64,000 nucleotides of DNA from Halomonas sp. SpR1 (GTDB lineage Bacteria > Pseudomonadota > Gammaproteobacteria > Pseudomonadales > Halomonadaceae): NCBI RefSeq assembly GCF_031010175.1, contig NZ_JAUAMB010000002.1:124001-188000 (forward strand), given 5' to 3'. A program made the position numbers and the translations under genes. Below, one piece after another: positions 48,405-57,320 of this stretch. Under the pieces are notes generated by a model that had not been told where the DNA came from, made no database searches, and worked only from the letters and a program-made list of their open reading frames with translations. Numbering within the stretch: the first letter of the stretch is position 1; every line of letters starts with the position of its first letter.

Positions 48405-49798
48405 GCCGTTTCAGCCTAACAGTTAACCGCCAACTCGCCAGTCGCCTATCCATGCCTCGGCTAACGCTTCGTCAACTTGGCTATGCCTGCGTCGTATCGG
48501 GGCTGGTCGCGGTCAGTGGCGTATCAATGGCGCAAACCGAGAGCGTGACTTCGCTGCGGGAAGCCCGTGAGGCGGCTGAAGCGCGAGACCAGCAGCGGTT
48601 AATGAGCTTCCTGGATGATCAGCAGGCGCTAGAGGCTGCGCTGGAGCAGGCGCGCGCCGAGCACGAAGAAGCCCTGCAGCAGAATGAAACGCTAGAGACC
48701 CAGCAGGCAGAGCAAACCGAGCAAGCCAGTGCGCTTAGCGAGCGCCAGGCAGAGCAGGGCGAGGCGCTTTCCGGGTTGCTGGCCAATCTGGCCCGGCATA
48801 GTTCCGAGATTCGCAATGCGTTGGGGGAAGAGAGCCTGCTCACCCTCGAAGAGGGGTCTTTGCCGCCGCGTTTGGATGAAGTCGAAGTGCTTGAGCGCCA
48901 CCAGTTGGAAAATGTAGTGGATCATTTGGCGACGCTAACTGCGCGCACCGGCCGTGCCGAGCGGCTTTCGATGCCGGTTGCCGATGCTAATGGCGAGGTG
49001 GCCACCCGCGAGTTATTGCGGTTAGGCGATTTCGCGGCCTTTACCGAGAGCGAGTTATTAGAGCGCGGTGAAGGCGATGGCAACTTGGTCGTGCTGGCGC
49101 GCACGCCCAATGCCATTGGTGGGTTGCTGGCGGATTACTACCAGGGCGAAAGCAACGTGATGGCGGTGGATCCTACCCAGGGCAGCGTGCTGGAAGCCTT
49201 GGCCCAGCAGCCCAGTCTGTGGGAGCGTTTCCAGCAGGGTGGCTATGTTGGCTACGTAGTGGTGGCACTGGGTATTCTGGGTATGATTATCGGCCTTGGC
49301 CAATACCTCTATTTGGTGCTGGTGAGCCTACGTGTTAAACGCCAGCGGCAATCCCTTGATCAACTGCGGGCCAATAATCCGTTGGGGCGGGTGCTGCTAC
49401 GCTTTGAAGGCATGGACAAGCATCAAACTCCAGAGGCTCTGGAAGCGCGGCTGGATGAGGCTGTGCTGGCCGAGCTACCCAAGCTGGAACGCAGTCAGCC
49501 AATGGTGAAGCTACTGGCTGCCATTGCGCCGCTGCTTGGTCTGCTTGGGACGGTGACCGGGATGATCGTGACCTTCCAGGCAATTACCGTCTTTGGTACT
49601 GGTGATCCGCAGCTAATGGCGGGCGGTATTAGCCAGGCGTTGGTCACCACCGTACTGGGCCTGATTACCGCCGTGCCGCTGCTGTTTGTGCAAACAGCGT
49701 TGGCAGGTCGCAGTCGCTACCTGACCCATGTGATTGAAGGGCAGGCGAGCGCGACTTTGGCAGATCATCTGGAATCTCACACACCTGTGGTGAATTAA
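48401..49798 (+). CDS. ttpC: TtpC-like MotA/TolQ/ExbB proton channel protein with periplasmic coiled coil
   Basis: A 465-residue ExbB-like protein. Signal or anchor segment at about 25-45 (GYACVVSGLVAVSGVSMA), long periplasmic coiled coil and domain (about 50-275), then membrane segments of the TolQ/ExbB domain: VGYVVVALGILGMIIGLGQY, LAAIAPLLGLLGTVTGMIVT and ALVTTVLGLITAVPLLF. TtpC is the extra subunit of TonB2-type systems in Vibrio, where it helps TonB span the periplasm. Gene order with ExbB, ExbD and TonB after it supports that name over plain ExbB. Confidence 0.87.
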   Translation: MSRFSLTVNRQLASRLSMPRLTLRQLGYACVVSGLVAVSGVSMAQTESVTSLREAREAAEARDQQRLMSFLDDQQALEAALEQARAEHEEALQQNETLETQQAEQTEQASALSERQAEQGEALSGLLANLARHSSEIRNALGEESLLTLEEGSLPPRLDEVEVLERHQLENVVDHLATLTARTGRAERLSMPVADANGEVATRELLRLGDFAAFTESELLERGEGDGNLVVLARTPNAIGGLLADYYQGESNVMAVDPTQGSVLEALAQQPSLWERFQQGGYVGYVVVALGILGMIIGLGQYLYLVLVSLRVKRQRQSLDQLRANNPLGRVLLRFEGMDKHQTPEALEARLDEAVLAELPKLERSQPMVKLLAAIAPLLGLLGTVTGMIVTFQAITVFGTGDPQLMAGGISQALVTTVLGLITAVPLLFVQTALAGRSRYLTHVIEGQASATLADHLESHTPVVN

Positions 49799-49799
49799 C

Positions 49800-50342
49800 A
49801 TGTCTGCACTTCCTCTCTGGCTCGAACCCGTTGAGCGTTTAGTGGAGGCGGGTGGTGCGGTATTGGTCGTTCTGGCGGTCGTGGCCGTACTGGTGTTTGC
49901 CATGGCCATGGAGCGCTGGTGGTACTACCGGATTACCTGGCGTATAGCGCGGCGCCAATTGCTGCGGCGTTGGGCGGCGCGCAGCGACCACACCAGTTGG
50001 AGTGCCCGCACGCTGCGTCAGGTATGGGCAGAGGCGCTGGTCGCCAGGCTGCGCAAACCCTTGCCATGGTTAAAACTGTTGGTCGCGTTATGCCCTTTGC
50101 TGGGGCTGTTAGGTACGGTGACGGGTATGATTAGCGTATTCGATAGCCTTTCGTTGAGTGAGACTCATCAGGCACGTGCCATGGCAGATGGCGTCGCCCG
50201 AGCGACACTGCCGACCTTGACCGGCATGGCCATTGCCGTGGTAGGGCTGTTATTTATTAGTCGTTTAGAGCACGTCATTCGTCGTGAAGACCAGCGGCTG
50301 CATGATCGCTTGGCGCGGGCACTGGAGGAGAGTGATGCGTAG
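49800..50342 (+). CDS. exbB: ExbB-type proton channel protein
   Basis: A 180-residue inner-membrane protein of the MotA/TolQ/ExbB family. Segments: VLVVLAVVAVLVFAMAMERW near the N-terminus, LLVALCPLLGLLGTVTGMIS, and TLPTLTGMAIAVVGLLFISR. It is shorter than E. coli ExbB (244) but normal for ExbB2. It converts the proton gradient to TonB movement with ExbD. It starts 1 base after ttpC and overlaps exbD by 8 bases. Confidence 0.9.
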   Translation: MSALPLWLEPVERLVEAGGAVLVVLAVVAVLVFAMAMERWWYYRITWRIARRQLLRRWAARSDHTSWSARTLRQVWAEALVARLRKPLPWLKLLVALCPLLGLLGTVTGMISVFDSLSLSETHQARAMADGVARATLPTLTGMAIAVVGLLFISRLEHVIRREDQRLHDRLARALEESDA

Positions 50343-50742
50343 ACGTCGTTCCATAGATGCGACCGCTGAGAGCAATGAGGTGAACTTGACCCCCATGCTC
50401 GACGTGGTCTTTATCATGCTGATTTTCTTCATCGTGACGACCAGCTTTGTCAAAGAGAGCGGTGTCGAAATTGAGCGACCTGAATCCAGCGCCGCCACTC
50501 CGCGTCCAGACGCCCAGGTGCTTGTGGCGATTTCACCCGAGGGTGCAGTGTGGGTAGATGGTAGTCCTGTGGATGCCCACCGGGTTGGCCAGCAGGTAGC
50601 CGATATGCTGAGTGATGATGGCTCGGTGGTTATTCAGGCGGATCGCGAATCCACGACTGGGCTGCTGATCGAGGTGATGGATCGCCTGCGCGAAGCGGGG
50701 GTTGACCAAGTGGCAGTTGCAGCGAGCCGGAGTGGGTCATGA
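50335..50742 (+). CDS. exbD: ExbD-type biopolymer transport protein
   Basis: A 135-residue single-pass membrane protein: NEVNLTPMLDVVFIMLIFFI with the membrane Asp needed for proton flow, and a periplasmic domain with GVEIERPESSAATPRPDAQV and VVIQADRESTTGLLIEVMDR. ATG 50335 lies inside the last codons of exbB. The stop overlaps the tonB start (ATGA). Complex partner of ExbB and TonB at the inner membrane. Confidence 0.93.
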   Translation: MRRRRSIDATAESNEVNLTPMLDVVFIMLIFFIVTTSFVKESGVEIERPESSAATPRPDAQVLVAISPEGAVWVDGSPVDAHRVGQQVADMLSDDGSVVIQADRESTTGLLIEVMDRLREAGVDQVAVAASRSGS

Positions 50743-51509
50743 TACGCCACCTGCTATCGATACTAGGCGGCGTTGTGCTGGCGGTGGGCTTGTTCTGGCT
50801 GTTGGCCCAGCTGGTGGCACCGCCTGAGCGGGAACCCGAAAAGCTCACTATGAGTATGGCGATGACGATGGTTGAAATGCCGGAGGTCGCGCCGGAACAG
50901 GAGGCGCCCACACCACAGCCTGTTGAAGCGGCGCCCCAGCAAGCGCCGCCGCCCATGCCTGCCCCCGAACCGCCGCCAGTCGCTGAGAGCACTATTAGCT
51001 TGCCGGAAGTAGAGCTGCCGGATGAGCCCGTTGAGCCGGTTGAAATGGATAGTGAGCTCCCCGAACTGACGGAAGTGACGCCGGAGCCCCGGCCCGAACC
51101 GCCTCCCGAACCGAGGCCAGAGCCGACCCCGCAACAGCGACCTGTCGAGCCAGCGCCTAGTGCAGCTCCCGCGTCATTGGATTCGGCACCCGCTACGCGT
51201 GAGGCCGCGCCGGAAGCGCAGCCTGCACCCTCGAATGAGCCGGTTAATGTAGGTCAGGTGACACCGACGAACCAAGTTGGCCCTACTTACCCGCCTCGGG
51301 CACAGCGCCGGGGTATGGAAGGCTTTGTAGAGGTGGCTTTTATGATTCGCCGCGATGGTAGTGTTGATAGCTCGTCTATACGGGTTACCAGCGCGCAGCC
51401 GCGCCGGGTGTTTGATGATGCTGCGCGGGACGCGATTGCCAAGTGGCAATTTGAACCCAGTGATCGGTTGCGCAATGCCACCCAGCGGATCGAATTTGAG
51501 TTGAGGTAG
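50739..51509 (+). CDS. tonB: TonB energy transducer
   Basis: A 256-residue protein transmitting energy to outer-membrane TonB-dependent receptors. One N-terminal membrane anchor (LLSILGGVVLAVGLFWLLAQ), a long Pro/Glu-rich spacer (about 45-170, with repeated P-E-P and R-P-E-P) spanning the periplasm, and the C-terminal TonB domain: VGPTYPPRAQRRGMEGFVEV, FMIRRDGSVDSSSIRVTSA and DAIAKWQFEP. A Tyr-Pro motif, which contacts the TonB box, is present. Confidence 0.93.
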   Translation: MIRHLLSILGGVVLAVGLFWLLAQLVAPPEREPEKLTMSMAMTMVEMPEVAPEQEAPTPQPVEAAPQQAPPPMPAPEPPPVAESTISLPEVELPDEPVEPVEMDSELPELTEVTPEPRPEPPPEPRPEPTPQQRPVEPAPSAAPASLDSAPATREAAPEAQPAPSNEPVNVGQVTPTNQVGPTYPPRAQRRGMEGFVEVAFMIRRDGSVDSSSIRVTSAQPRRVFDDAARDAIAKWQFEPSDRLRNATQRIEFELR

Positions 51510-51513
51510 CTGA

Positions 51514-52578
51514 ATGAAGCGTCTTTTATGCCTTCTATTACTAAGCGTTTGGCCACTTTCATCACAGGCCGGTCCTGCGCTGCAAGGTGATGTCATTGCC
51601 GATCTCAACGCCCTTCAGGCGCAGCTCCAAGATGGGGAGTTGTCCAGTGTCGTCGAGCGAGCAACTGCACAAGCCGAGCGGTTAGCGCCGGGGAACCAAG
51701 CGGATCAATGGGCTAGCGCGCTCTACCAACAATTGGCGGCAGGTGCCTTGACGCGCCAGGATCAGCACGCTGAGGCAGCGGATCGGCTGGCGATTGCCCG
51801 TGGCTTAAATGGTGTTGATGGCGCCCAAGCGGCTCGCTGGCTACGTGAGGAAGCCTCGCTGCGCCGTGCTGCTGGTCAGCGTGATCAAGCCATTGAGCTA
51901 TTCAGTGAGTGGTTAGCTAATCAACGGGATAGTGATGCCACATGGCAGCTAACCCGCCTTCTGGCGCAACAGGAGCGCTGGGAGGAAGCTGCCGACCGGC
52001 TTGAGCAGGCACTTAATGAGACGCCGGAATTAAGTGAGGCACAGCAGGCCCTGGCGCTTGCTGTGTATCGCAATGCAGGGCAAAGCGATCAGGCATTAGG
52101 CTGGCTGCTGGATGGCCTGGCCGCGCAAAGTGACGCTGCCGATTGGCGCCAAGCTGCCGGGCTTGCCCAACAAGCAGGTCAGCCGGGAGTAGCCGCTGGC
52201 CTGTGGGAGACGGCATGGCAATTAGGCAAGTTAACCGAGCAGCAGGATTTTTGGCTGTTGATTCAACTCCATCTCGCAGGCGGAACCCCGGCCAGAGCGG
52301 CAGAGCATCTAGAGCAGGCGCTGGATGAGGGCGAGGTTGTCCGCGATGAGTCGAATCTACGTTTGCTTGCCAGTGCCTGGCAGCAGGCTAAAGACGTCGA
52401 GAAAGCCCTGAAAGCCTGGCAGGCGTTAGCGATGCATACGCAAGCAGCCGCTGACTGGCGAGTCTATGGTCAGCTCGCTTACGCCTGGGGAGAAGATGGG
52501 CAAGCGAAACAAGCCTTTGCCCAAGCCTCGTCGTTAGGTGACGATGAGGCGGAGCAGTGGCTGGCCAGTTTCAACTAG
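51514..52578 (+). CDS. TPR repeat periplasmic protein of the TonB operon
   Basis: A 354-residue secreted protein with a signal peptide (cleavage after SSQA, about residue 19). The rest is alpha-helical with TPR-like repeats such as AEAADRLAIARGLNGVDGAQ and LEQALNETPELSEAQQALAL, and repeated Gln-Ala-Gly-Gln units. It ends the TonB operon, 4 bases after tonB, where TtpC-type clusters usually have a TPR gene. No enzymatic motif. It may be a docking protein for the periplasmic complex; that is inference. Confidence 0.85.
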   Translation: MKRLLCLLLLSVWPLSSQAGPALQGDVIADLNALQAQLQDGELSSVVERATAQAERLAPGNQADQWASALYQQLAAGALTRQDQHAEAADRLAIARGLNGVDGAQAARWLREEASLRRAAGQRDQAIELFSEWLANQRDSDATWQLTRLLAQQERWEEAADRLEQALNETPELSEAQQALALAVYRNAGQSDQALGWLLDGLAAQSDAADWRQAAGLAQQAGQPGVAAGLWETAWQLGKLTEQQDFWLLIQLHLAGGTPARAAEHLEQALDEGEVVRDESNLRLLASAWQQAKDVEKALKAWQALAMHTQAAADWRVYGQLAYAWGEDGQAKQAFAQASSLGDDEAEQWLASFN

Positions 52579-52637
52579 GTAATCCCACTTGGAAAAACAT
52601 GTTCGTCCAGTTCGGGGAGCGCCGCAGGTAGGGACGG

Positions 52638-53465
52638 CTAGGTTTTAAGCGCGATATCAAAGTCACTCCAGGTAGGTGCATGATCCGATGGCCGTTCCAT
52701 ACCGCGCAGGTCATAATCAATGCCCGCGCTGGTCACGTGTTCGCCCAAGGCGGAAGTGACCAGAATATAGTCGATTCGCAGGCCGCGCTTCGGCTCCTGG
52801 TTAAACCCTTTTGAGCGATAGTCAAACCAACTGAAGCGATCATCACTGTGTGGGTAGCAGAGTCGATAGCTGTCAGAAAGCCCCCAAGCTTTTATGCCTT
52901 CGAGCCATTCGCGCTCAATAGGCTGGAAGCTGGTTTTACCTTCGCGCAGCCAGCGCTTGCGGTTAGCTTCACCAATGCCGATGTCCTGATCTTCAGGAGA
53001 GATATTAAAATCACCCATGATGGCCAGTCGCTCGTCAGGGCGGTGCTGCTCGTTAAGCAGTCGCGCTAGCTGGCCGTAAAAACGCTCTTTATGGGGAAAT
53101 TTGGTCGGGTGAGTCACGTTTTCACCCTGGGGGAAGTAGCCGTTCCATACCGTCACCGGTTCGCCATCTTCCGCCAGCAGGCGGACGCCAATCATGCGCC
53201 GCTGGGCGTCTTCTTCATCGTCGGGAAAGCCGTAAAACACCTCTTGGGGCGCTTGGCGGCACATTAACGCAACGCCATAGTGGCCTTTCTGACCATGGTA
53301 AAAGACGTGATAGCCCATGGCTTCCACATCAGCGATGGGGAACTCGCTGTCTTGTACTTTGGTTTCTTGTAGGCCGATCACGTCAGGCTGCTGCGTGTCG
53401 ATCAGCGTCTGCAATTGGTGAAGACGGGCACGAATGCCGTTAATATTGAACGAAACCAAACGCAT
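52638..53465 (-). CDS. xthA: Exodeoxyribonuclease III (AP endonuclease XthA)
   Basis: Repairs abasic sites and 3' blocks; cytosolic. The 275-residue product begins MRLVSFNINGIRARLHQLQT and has LQETKVQDSEFP (metal-binding Glu), GYHVFYHGQKGHYGVAL, GDFNISPEDQDIG, and the C-terminal GLRIDYILVTS and PSDHAPTW with catalytic Asp and His. Its ATG at 53465 overlaps the stop of the small basic gene upstream (TAATG), so both are in one operon. Confidence 0.95.
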   Translation of the reverse strand: MRLVSFNINGIRARLHQLQTLIDTQQPDVIGLQETKVQDSEFPIADVEAMGYHVFYHGQKGHYGVALMCRQAPQEVFYGFPDDEEDAQRRMIGVRLLAEDGEPVTVWNGYFPQGENVTHPTKFPHKERFYGQLARLLNEQHRPDERLAIMGDFNISPEDQDIGIGEANRKRWLREGKTSFQPIEREWLEGIKAWGLSDSYRLCYPHSDDRFSWFDYRSKGFNQEPKRGLRIDYILVTSALGEHVTSAGIDYDLRGMERPSDHAPTWSDFDIALKT

Positions 53466-53719
53466 TACGAGTCGTCCCCTTTTGGCTTGTCAGACGAAGC
53501 GCTTTTATCAGGATGAATCGCAATATCCTGCCCGCTCTGCTGACGGGCGAGTTTGCGCACCGCTTGAAGCTTGCGCTGCTGCTGCTTTTTAGCCACAAAA
53601 CGGCGCGAAGGGGCGACCTGGTCAGGATTGTCATGGCGCCATTTTTTATAATCCTTGCGCCGGCCGGTACGAATTGTCACCTTGTCGGCCAGTGAACGAG
53701 TTTTTTTCTTACGCGTCAT
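53465..53719 (-). CDS. Small basic hypothetical protein coupled to xthA
   Basis: An 84-residue protein I do not recognise. It begins MTRKKKTRSLADKVTIRTGR and is strongly basic through about residue 60 (RRKDYKKWRHDNPD, RFVAKKQQQRKLQAVRKLAR), then has an acidic end (SDKPKGDDS). There is no membrane segment or Cys pair. The composition would suit nucleic-acid or ribosome binding. Its stop overlaps the xthA start codon, so they are translated together; any link to DNA repair is only inferred from that. Confidence 0.75.
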   Translation of the reverse strand: MTRKKKTRSLADKVTIRTGRRKDYKKWRHDNPDQVAPSRRFVAKKQQQRKLQAVRKLARQQSGQDIAIHPDKSASSDKPKGDDS

Positions 53720-53864
53720 GTCGCGCTCCTTACGTCGATTTGACGGCTATTCTAACAGGCCTTGGGACTCCTTCGACAGCAAGACGCGCTCTTATCGCAA
53801 AGCCCTGGTACAATGCGCACTTCGTAATGCCTAACCTCCACAGCAATGGACAGATAGACAGCCT

Positions 53865-55139
53865 ATGAGCGAGTCGGAACAGACCACAGCACCGGCCCAG
53901 AACCGCAAGCCAAAGCGCCGCCGTCGTAAGCCGCGTCGCCGCCAGTCGAGCTGGGATCTTCGTCAGTTTCAGGTGCCTGCCGTGGCCGGTAAGTGGCGCT
54001 TTCATGACTTTGATCTGCCGCTGCCCATAATGCGCGCGATTCATGCCCAAGGGTTTGAGTACTGCACGCCTATTCAAGCTGAGGCCCTGCGCCAAACGCT
54101 ATTAGGCGGCGACATTGTCGGCAAGGCGCAAACGGGAACCGGTAAAACCGCGGCCTTCTTGATCTCGGTAATGGCCTACTTCTTGGAAGAGCCGACACCC
54201 AATGGTCAAAAGCCGGGTGCGCCGCGGGCGTTGATTATTGCGCCTACTCGCGAGCTCGCGTTGCAGATCGAAAAAGATGCCAAAGCGTTAGCGCGCTTCA
54301 CGCAGCTTAATGTCGCCAGTGTCGTCGGCGGTATGGACTACCAGAAGCAGCGTGAAAGCCTGGGTAGCAAGATCGATATTCTGGTGGCAACGCCAGGGCG
54401 CTTGCTGGACTTCCACCAGAAGCGCGATATTGATCTCAATGAAGTCGAAGTATTGGTATTAGATGAAGCCGACCGTATGTTGTCGATGGGCTTTATTCCC
54501 GACGTGAAGCGGATTATTCGCTACACGCCGAAAAAAGAGGAGCGTCAAACCTTCCTCTTCTCGGCTACCTTTACTGACGACATTCTGAACCTTGCCAGTC
54601 AGTGGACGCTTGACCCTGCTCACGTAGAGATCGAAGTCACCGTTGAGAATCAGGCGGATATCGATCAGCGGGTTTATATGGTGTCTGATGACGATAAGCA
54701 GCGCTTGCTGGTTAATCTACTGAAGCAAGAGAGCTTTGAGCGTGTGATGGTGTTCGGCAACCGCCGTGATTTGGTGCGTAAGCTGGATGACCTGCTTAAA
54801 AAAGCCGGGATCAGTGCCGCAATGCTGTCGGGTGATGTGCCCCAGAATCAGCGCATTAAAACTCTGGAAAGCTTCCGTGAAGGCGAGATTCAGGTGCTGG
54901 TCGCAACTGATGTAGCAGGTCGTGGGATTCATATTGAAGACGTCAGCCACGTGATCAATTACACCCTGCCCGAAGACCCGGAAGATTACGTACACCGTAT
55001 TGGTCGTACCGGCCGTGCTGGCGCCAAGGGTGTCTCGATTAGCTTCGTCGGTGAAGAGGATGCCTTCTCGCTGCCGGAAATCGAACGCTATATCAACGAC
55101 AAGCTGCCCTGCGTGCATCCGCCGGAAGGTATGCTCTAA
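53865..55139 (+). CDS. rhlB: DEAD-box RNA helicase RhlB
   Basis: ATP-dependent RNA helicase; in gammaproteobacteria the RhlB type works with RNase E in the degradosome. The 424-residue product has a basic start ([14 protein letters not shown]), Q motif TPIQAEAL, Walker [22 protein letters not shown] box in [13 protein letters not shown] (LFSATF), [12 protein letters not shown] and [10 protein letters not shown]. It has no long C-terminal extension, in contrast to DeaD. It is followed by dinG 5 bases later. Confidence 0.92.
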   Translation: MSESEQTTAPAQNRKPKRRRRKPRRRQSSWDLRQFQVPAVAGKWRFHDFDLPLPIMRAIHAQGFEYCTPIQAEALRQTLLGGDIVGKAQTGTGKTAAFLISVMAYFLEEPTPNGQKPGAPRALIIAPTRELALQIEKDAKALARFTQLNVASVVGGMDYQKQRESLGSKIDILVATPGRLLDFHQKRDIDLNEVEVLVLDEADRMLSMGFIPDVKRIIRYTPKKEERQTFLFSATFTDDILNLASQWTLDPAHVEIEVTVENQADIDQRVYMVSDDDKQRLLVNLLKQESFERVMVFGNRRDLVRKLDDLLKKAGISAAMLSGDVPQNQRIKTLESFREGEIQVLVATDVAGRGIHIEDVSHVINYTLPEDPEDYVHRIGRTGRAGAKGVSISFVGEEDAFSLPEIERYINDKLPCVHPPEGML

Positions 55140-55144
55140 ACCGC

Positions 55145-57274
55145 ATGCTTGATACTGCCCTTAAAAGTGAGATTCAAGACGCTTATCGTCGCGTGGTGGA
55201 CACCCTTGAGCTAACGCCACGCTACGGTCAGCGCATGATGATCGCCGAAATAGCCCGAACGCTGGGAAATATCGAGAGCGACGGTGAGGGCAGGCGAACC
55301 AGCGATACTCACGTCTGCGTGCTCGAAGCGGGTACCGGCACGGGTAAAACCCTGGCCTATTTGATCGCCGCTTTGCCGATCGCGAAAGCGCGGGGCAAAC
55401 GGCTGATCGTCTCGACGGCCACGGTGGCGCTTCAAGAGCAGGTGCTCAACCAGGATTTGCCTTCGCTGGCCAGCCACAGTGGCCTCGCCTTTCGCTACGC
55501 CCTAGCCAAAGGGCGAGGTCGTTATGTGTGTGTCGCGCGGTTAGATCAGGCGCTTGAGGGAAGTGAGCCCAACCCTACGCTATCGCTGTTTGAGCAGTCG
55601 CTGCAAACCCAAAGTAGCGACTTCAATGTAATTGCTAGCGACATGGCCCAAGCTTACGGCCAGGGAGAGTGGGAGGGTGATCGCGACAACTGGCCTGAGG
55701 CGATAGATGACGCCCACTGGCGTCGGCTAACGGTGGATCATCGCCAGTGTACGGGTAGGCGCTGCGGGCACTTTGGTGCCTGCGCGTTTTTCCGTTCCCG
55801 CCGGGAGCTTGAAAACGCTGACGTTATCGTCGCCAATCACGATCTTGTGCTGGCCGATCTAGCCTTGGGCGGTGGCGCTATTCTGCCTGACCCTGCGGAC
55901 TGCATTTTTGTCTTCGATGAAGGCCACCACCTGCCTGAGAAGGCGCTTTCCCACTTCGCCCACCGCTTTGCGTTACACGGCTGCTTACGCTGGCTGAAAA
56001 CGCTGAAAAGCAGTTTGACCGACCTTCACCAAGCTTTAGCCATTCAACCCACGGTGGCGCGCCTGTTGGTCAGCTTACCCGAGCTGATTCACAACCTGGA
56101 GCCTGCGCTGGGCGATGTATTTAGCATGGGGCATCAGCTGGCGGGGCGGCCCAACGGTTTGGCTGATGAAGAGGCCACCCATCAATCGCGTTTTGAGAAG
56201 GGCCAAGTGCCCGATGCTTTGCGCGAGCAGGCGCAGCAGCTATTGGTGATGTTCGCCTCGTTGTCACGCTGCCTGGAAAGCATCAGTGATATTCTGCGTG
56301 AAAGCCTGGATCCCGATAAGCAGACCGGCCTAGACCGTGAGCAGGCCGAAACCTGGCTGCCTTTGGTGGCCCTGCTGCATGGGCGAGCGTTAGAGGCGCA
56401 TGCTTTATGGCAGGCGTTTAGCGAACAGGATGTTGCTAACGAGGCGCCTAGCGCCCGCTGGATCACGCTTAGTCGCGTAGCCGGTGAGCCAGAGGTTGAG
56501 TTTTCAGCCAGCCCGGTGTCAGCGGCGCATACATTGGCCAAACATTTGTGGGGGCGTTGCCATGGTGCGGTGGTTACCTCGGCGACGTTGACCGCGCTGG
56601 GGCGCTTCGAGCGTCTTCAAGAGCGGGCAGGGTTAGCCAATCGCTATCGTTATCAGGCGCTGCCTAGTCCGTTTGATTACGCCAATGCCGTGCTGCGTGT
56701 GCCTAAGGAGGCCACTGACCCGAGCGATAGGGACGCCCATGAGGGTGCCATCGTCAGCTTTGTATCGCAGTTGGCCGACAAAGAGGCGGCGCTGGTGCTG
56801 TTCTCTTCTCGCGCTCAACTGCGCGCGGTGGACAAAGCGTTGCCAGCAAGTGTGAAGGAGCGCGTGCTGGCACAGGATGCGCTGCCTAAGCGTGAGCTTA
56901 TTGAACGCCACCGGACGGCGGTTGATCGCGGGGAAGGCAGCATTATCTTTGGCTTGGCGAGTTTCGCCGAGGGCATTGATCTACCCGGTGATTACCTAAC
57001 CCATGTGGTGATTACGCGGCTACCCTTTGCAGTGCCCGATGACCCGGTGGGCGCTACGTTAGCGGAGTGGATAGAGAGCCAGGGCGGCAACGCGTTTATG
57101 CGTATTAGTGTGCCTGATGCGTCTATCAAGCTGGTACAGGCCTGCGGGCGTTTGATTCGTAAGGAGAGCGACCGCGGGACTATCACAATACTGGATAAAC
57201 GGGTGATCACCCGCCGTTACGGACAAGCACTGCTGGATGCACTGCCGCCGTTTCGGCGTGAAATTAGCCGGTAA
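55145..57274 (+). CDS. dinG: ATP-dependent DNA helicase DinG
   Basis: Iron-sulfur superfamily 2 helicase of the XPD type that unwinds R-loops and other damaged structures. The 709-residue product has Walker A EAGTGTGKTLAYLIA, four Cys of the 4Fe-4S domain (in GRYVCVARL, QCTGRRCGHFGACAFF), the DEGH box (IFVFDEGHHL), and C-terminal motifs VTSATLTALGRF, GLASFAEGIDLPGD and QACGRLIRKESDRG. The length equals E. coli DinG. It lies 5 bases after rhlB and ends at a bidirectional terminator. Confidence 0.93.
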   Translation: MLDTALKSEIQDAYRRVVDTLELTPRYGQRMMIAEIARTLGNIESDGEGRRTSDTHVCVLEAGTGTGKTLAYLIAALPIAKARGKRLIVSTATVALQEQVLNQDLPSLASHSGLAFRYALAKGRGRYVCVARLDQALEGSEPNPTLSLFEQSLQTQSSDFNVIASDMAQAYGQGEWEGDRDNWPEAIDDAHWRRLTVDHRQCTGRRCGHFGACAFFRSRRELENADVIVANHDLVLADLALGGGAILPDPADCIFVFDEGHHLPEKALSHFAHRFALHGCLRWLKTLKSSLTDLHQALAIQPTVARLLVSLPELIHNLEPALGDVFSMGHQLAGRPNGLADEEATHQSRFEKGQVPDALREQAQQLLVMFASLSRCLESISDILRESLDPDKQTGLDREQAETWLPLVALLHGRALEAHALWQAFSEQDVANEAPSARWITLSRVAGEPEVEFSASPVSAAHTLAKHLWGRCHGAVVTSATLTALGRFERLQERAGLANRYRYQALPSPFDYANAVLRVPKEATDPSDRDAHEGAIVSFVSQLADKEAALVLFSSRAQLRAVDKALPASVKERVLAQDALPKRELIERHRTAVDRGEGSIIFGLASFAEGIDLPGDYLTHVVITRLPFAVPDDPVGATLAEWIESQGGNAFMRISVPDASIKLVQACGRLIRKESDRGTITILDKRVITRRYGQALLDALPPFRREISR

Positions 57275-57278
57275 TAAA

Positions 57279-57300
57279 AAACCCCGCTGTGGCGGGGTTT
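57279..57300. terminator. Bidirectional terminator between dinG and aroG
   Basis: Perfect AAACCCCGC / GCGGGGTTT stem with loop TGTG, A-rich before and T-rich after, serving both convergent genes. Confidence 0.9.
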
Positions 57301-57320
57301 CGGAAGCGATGAGTGCGCTG

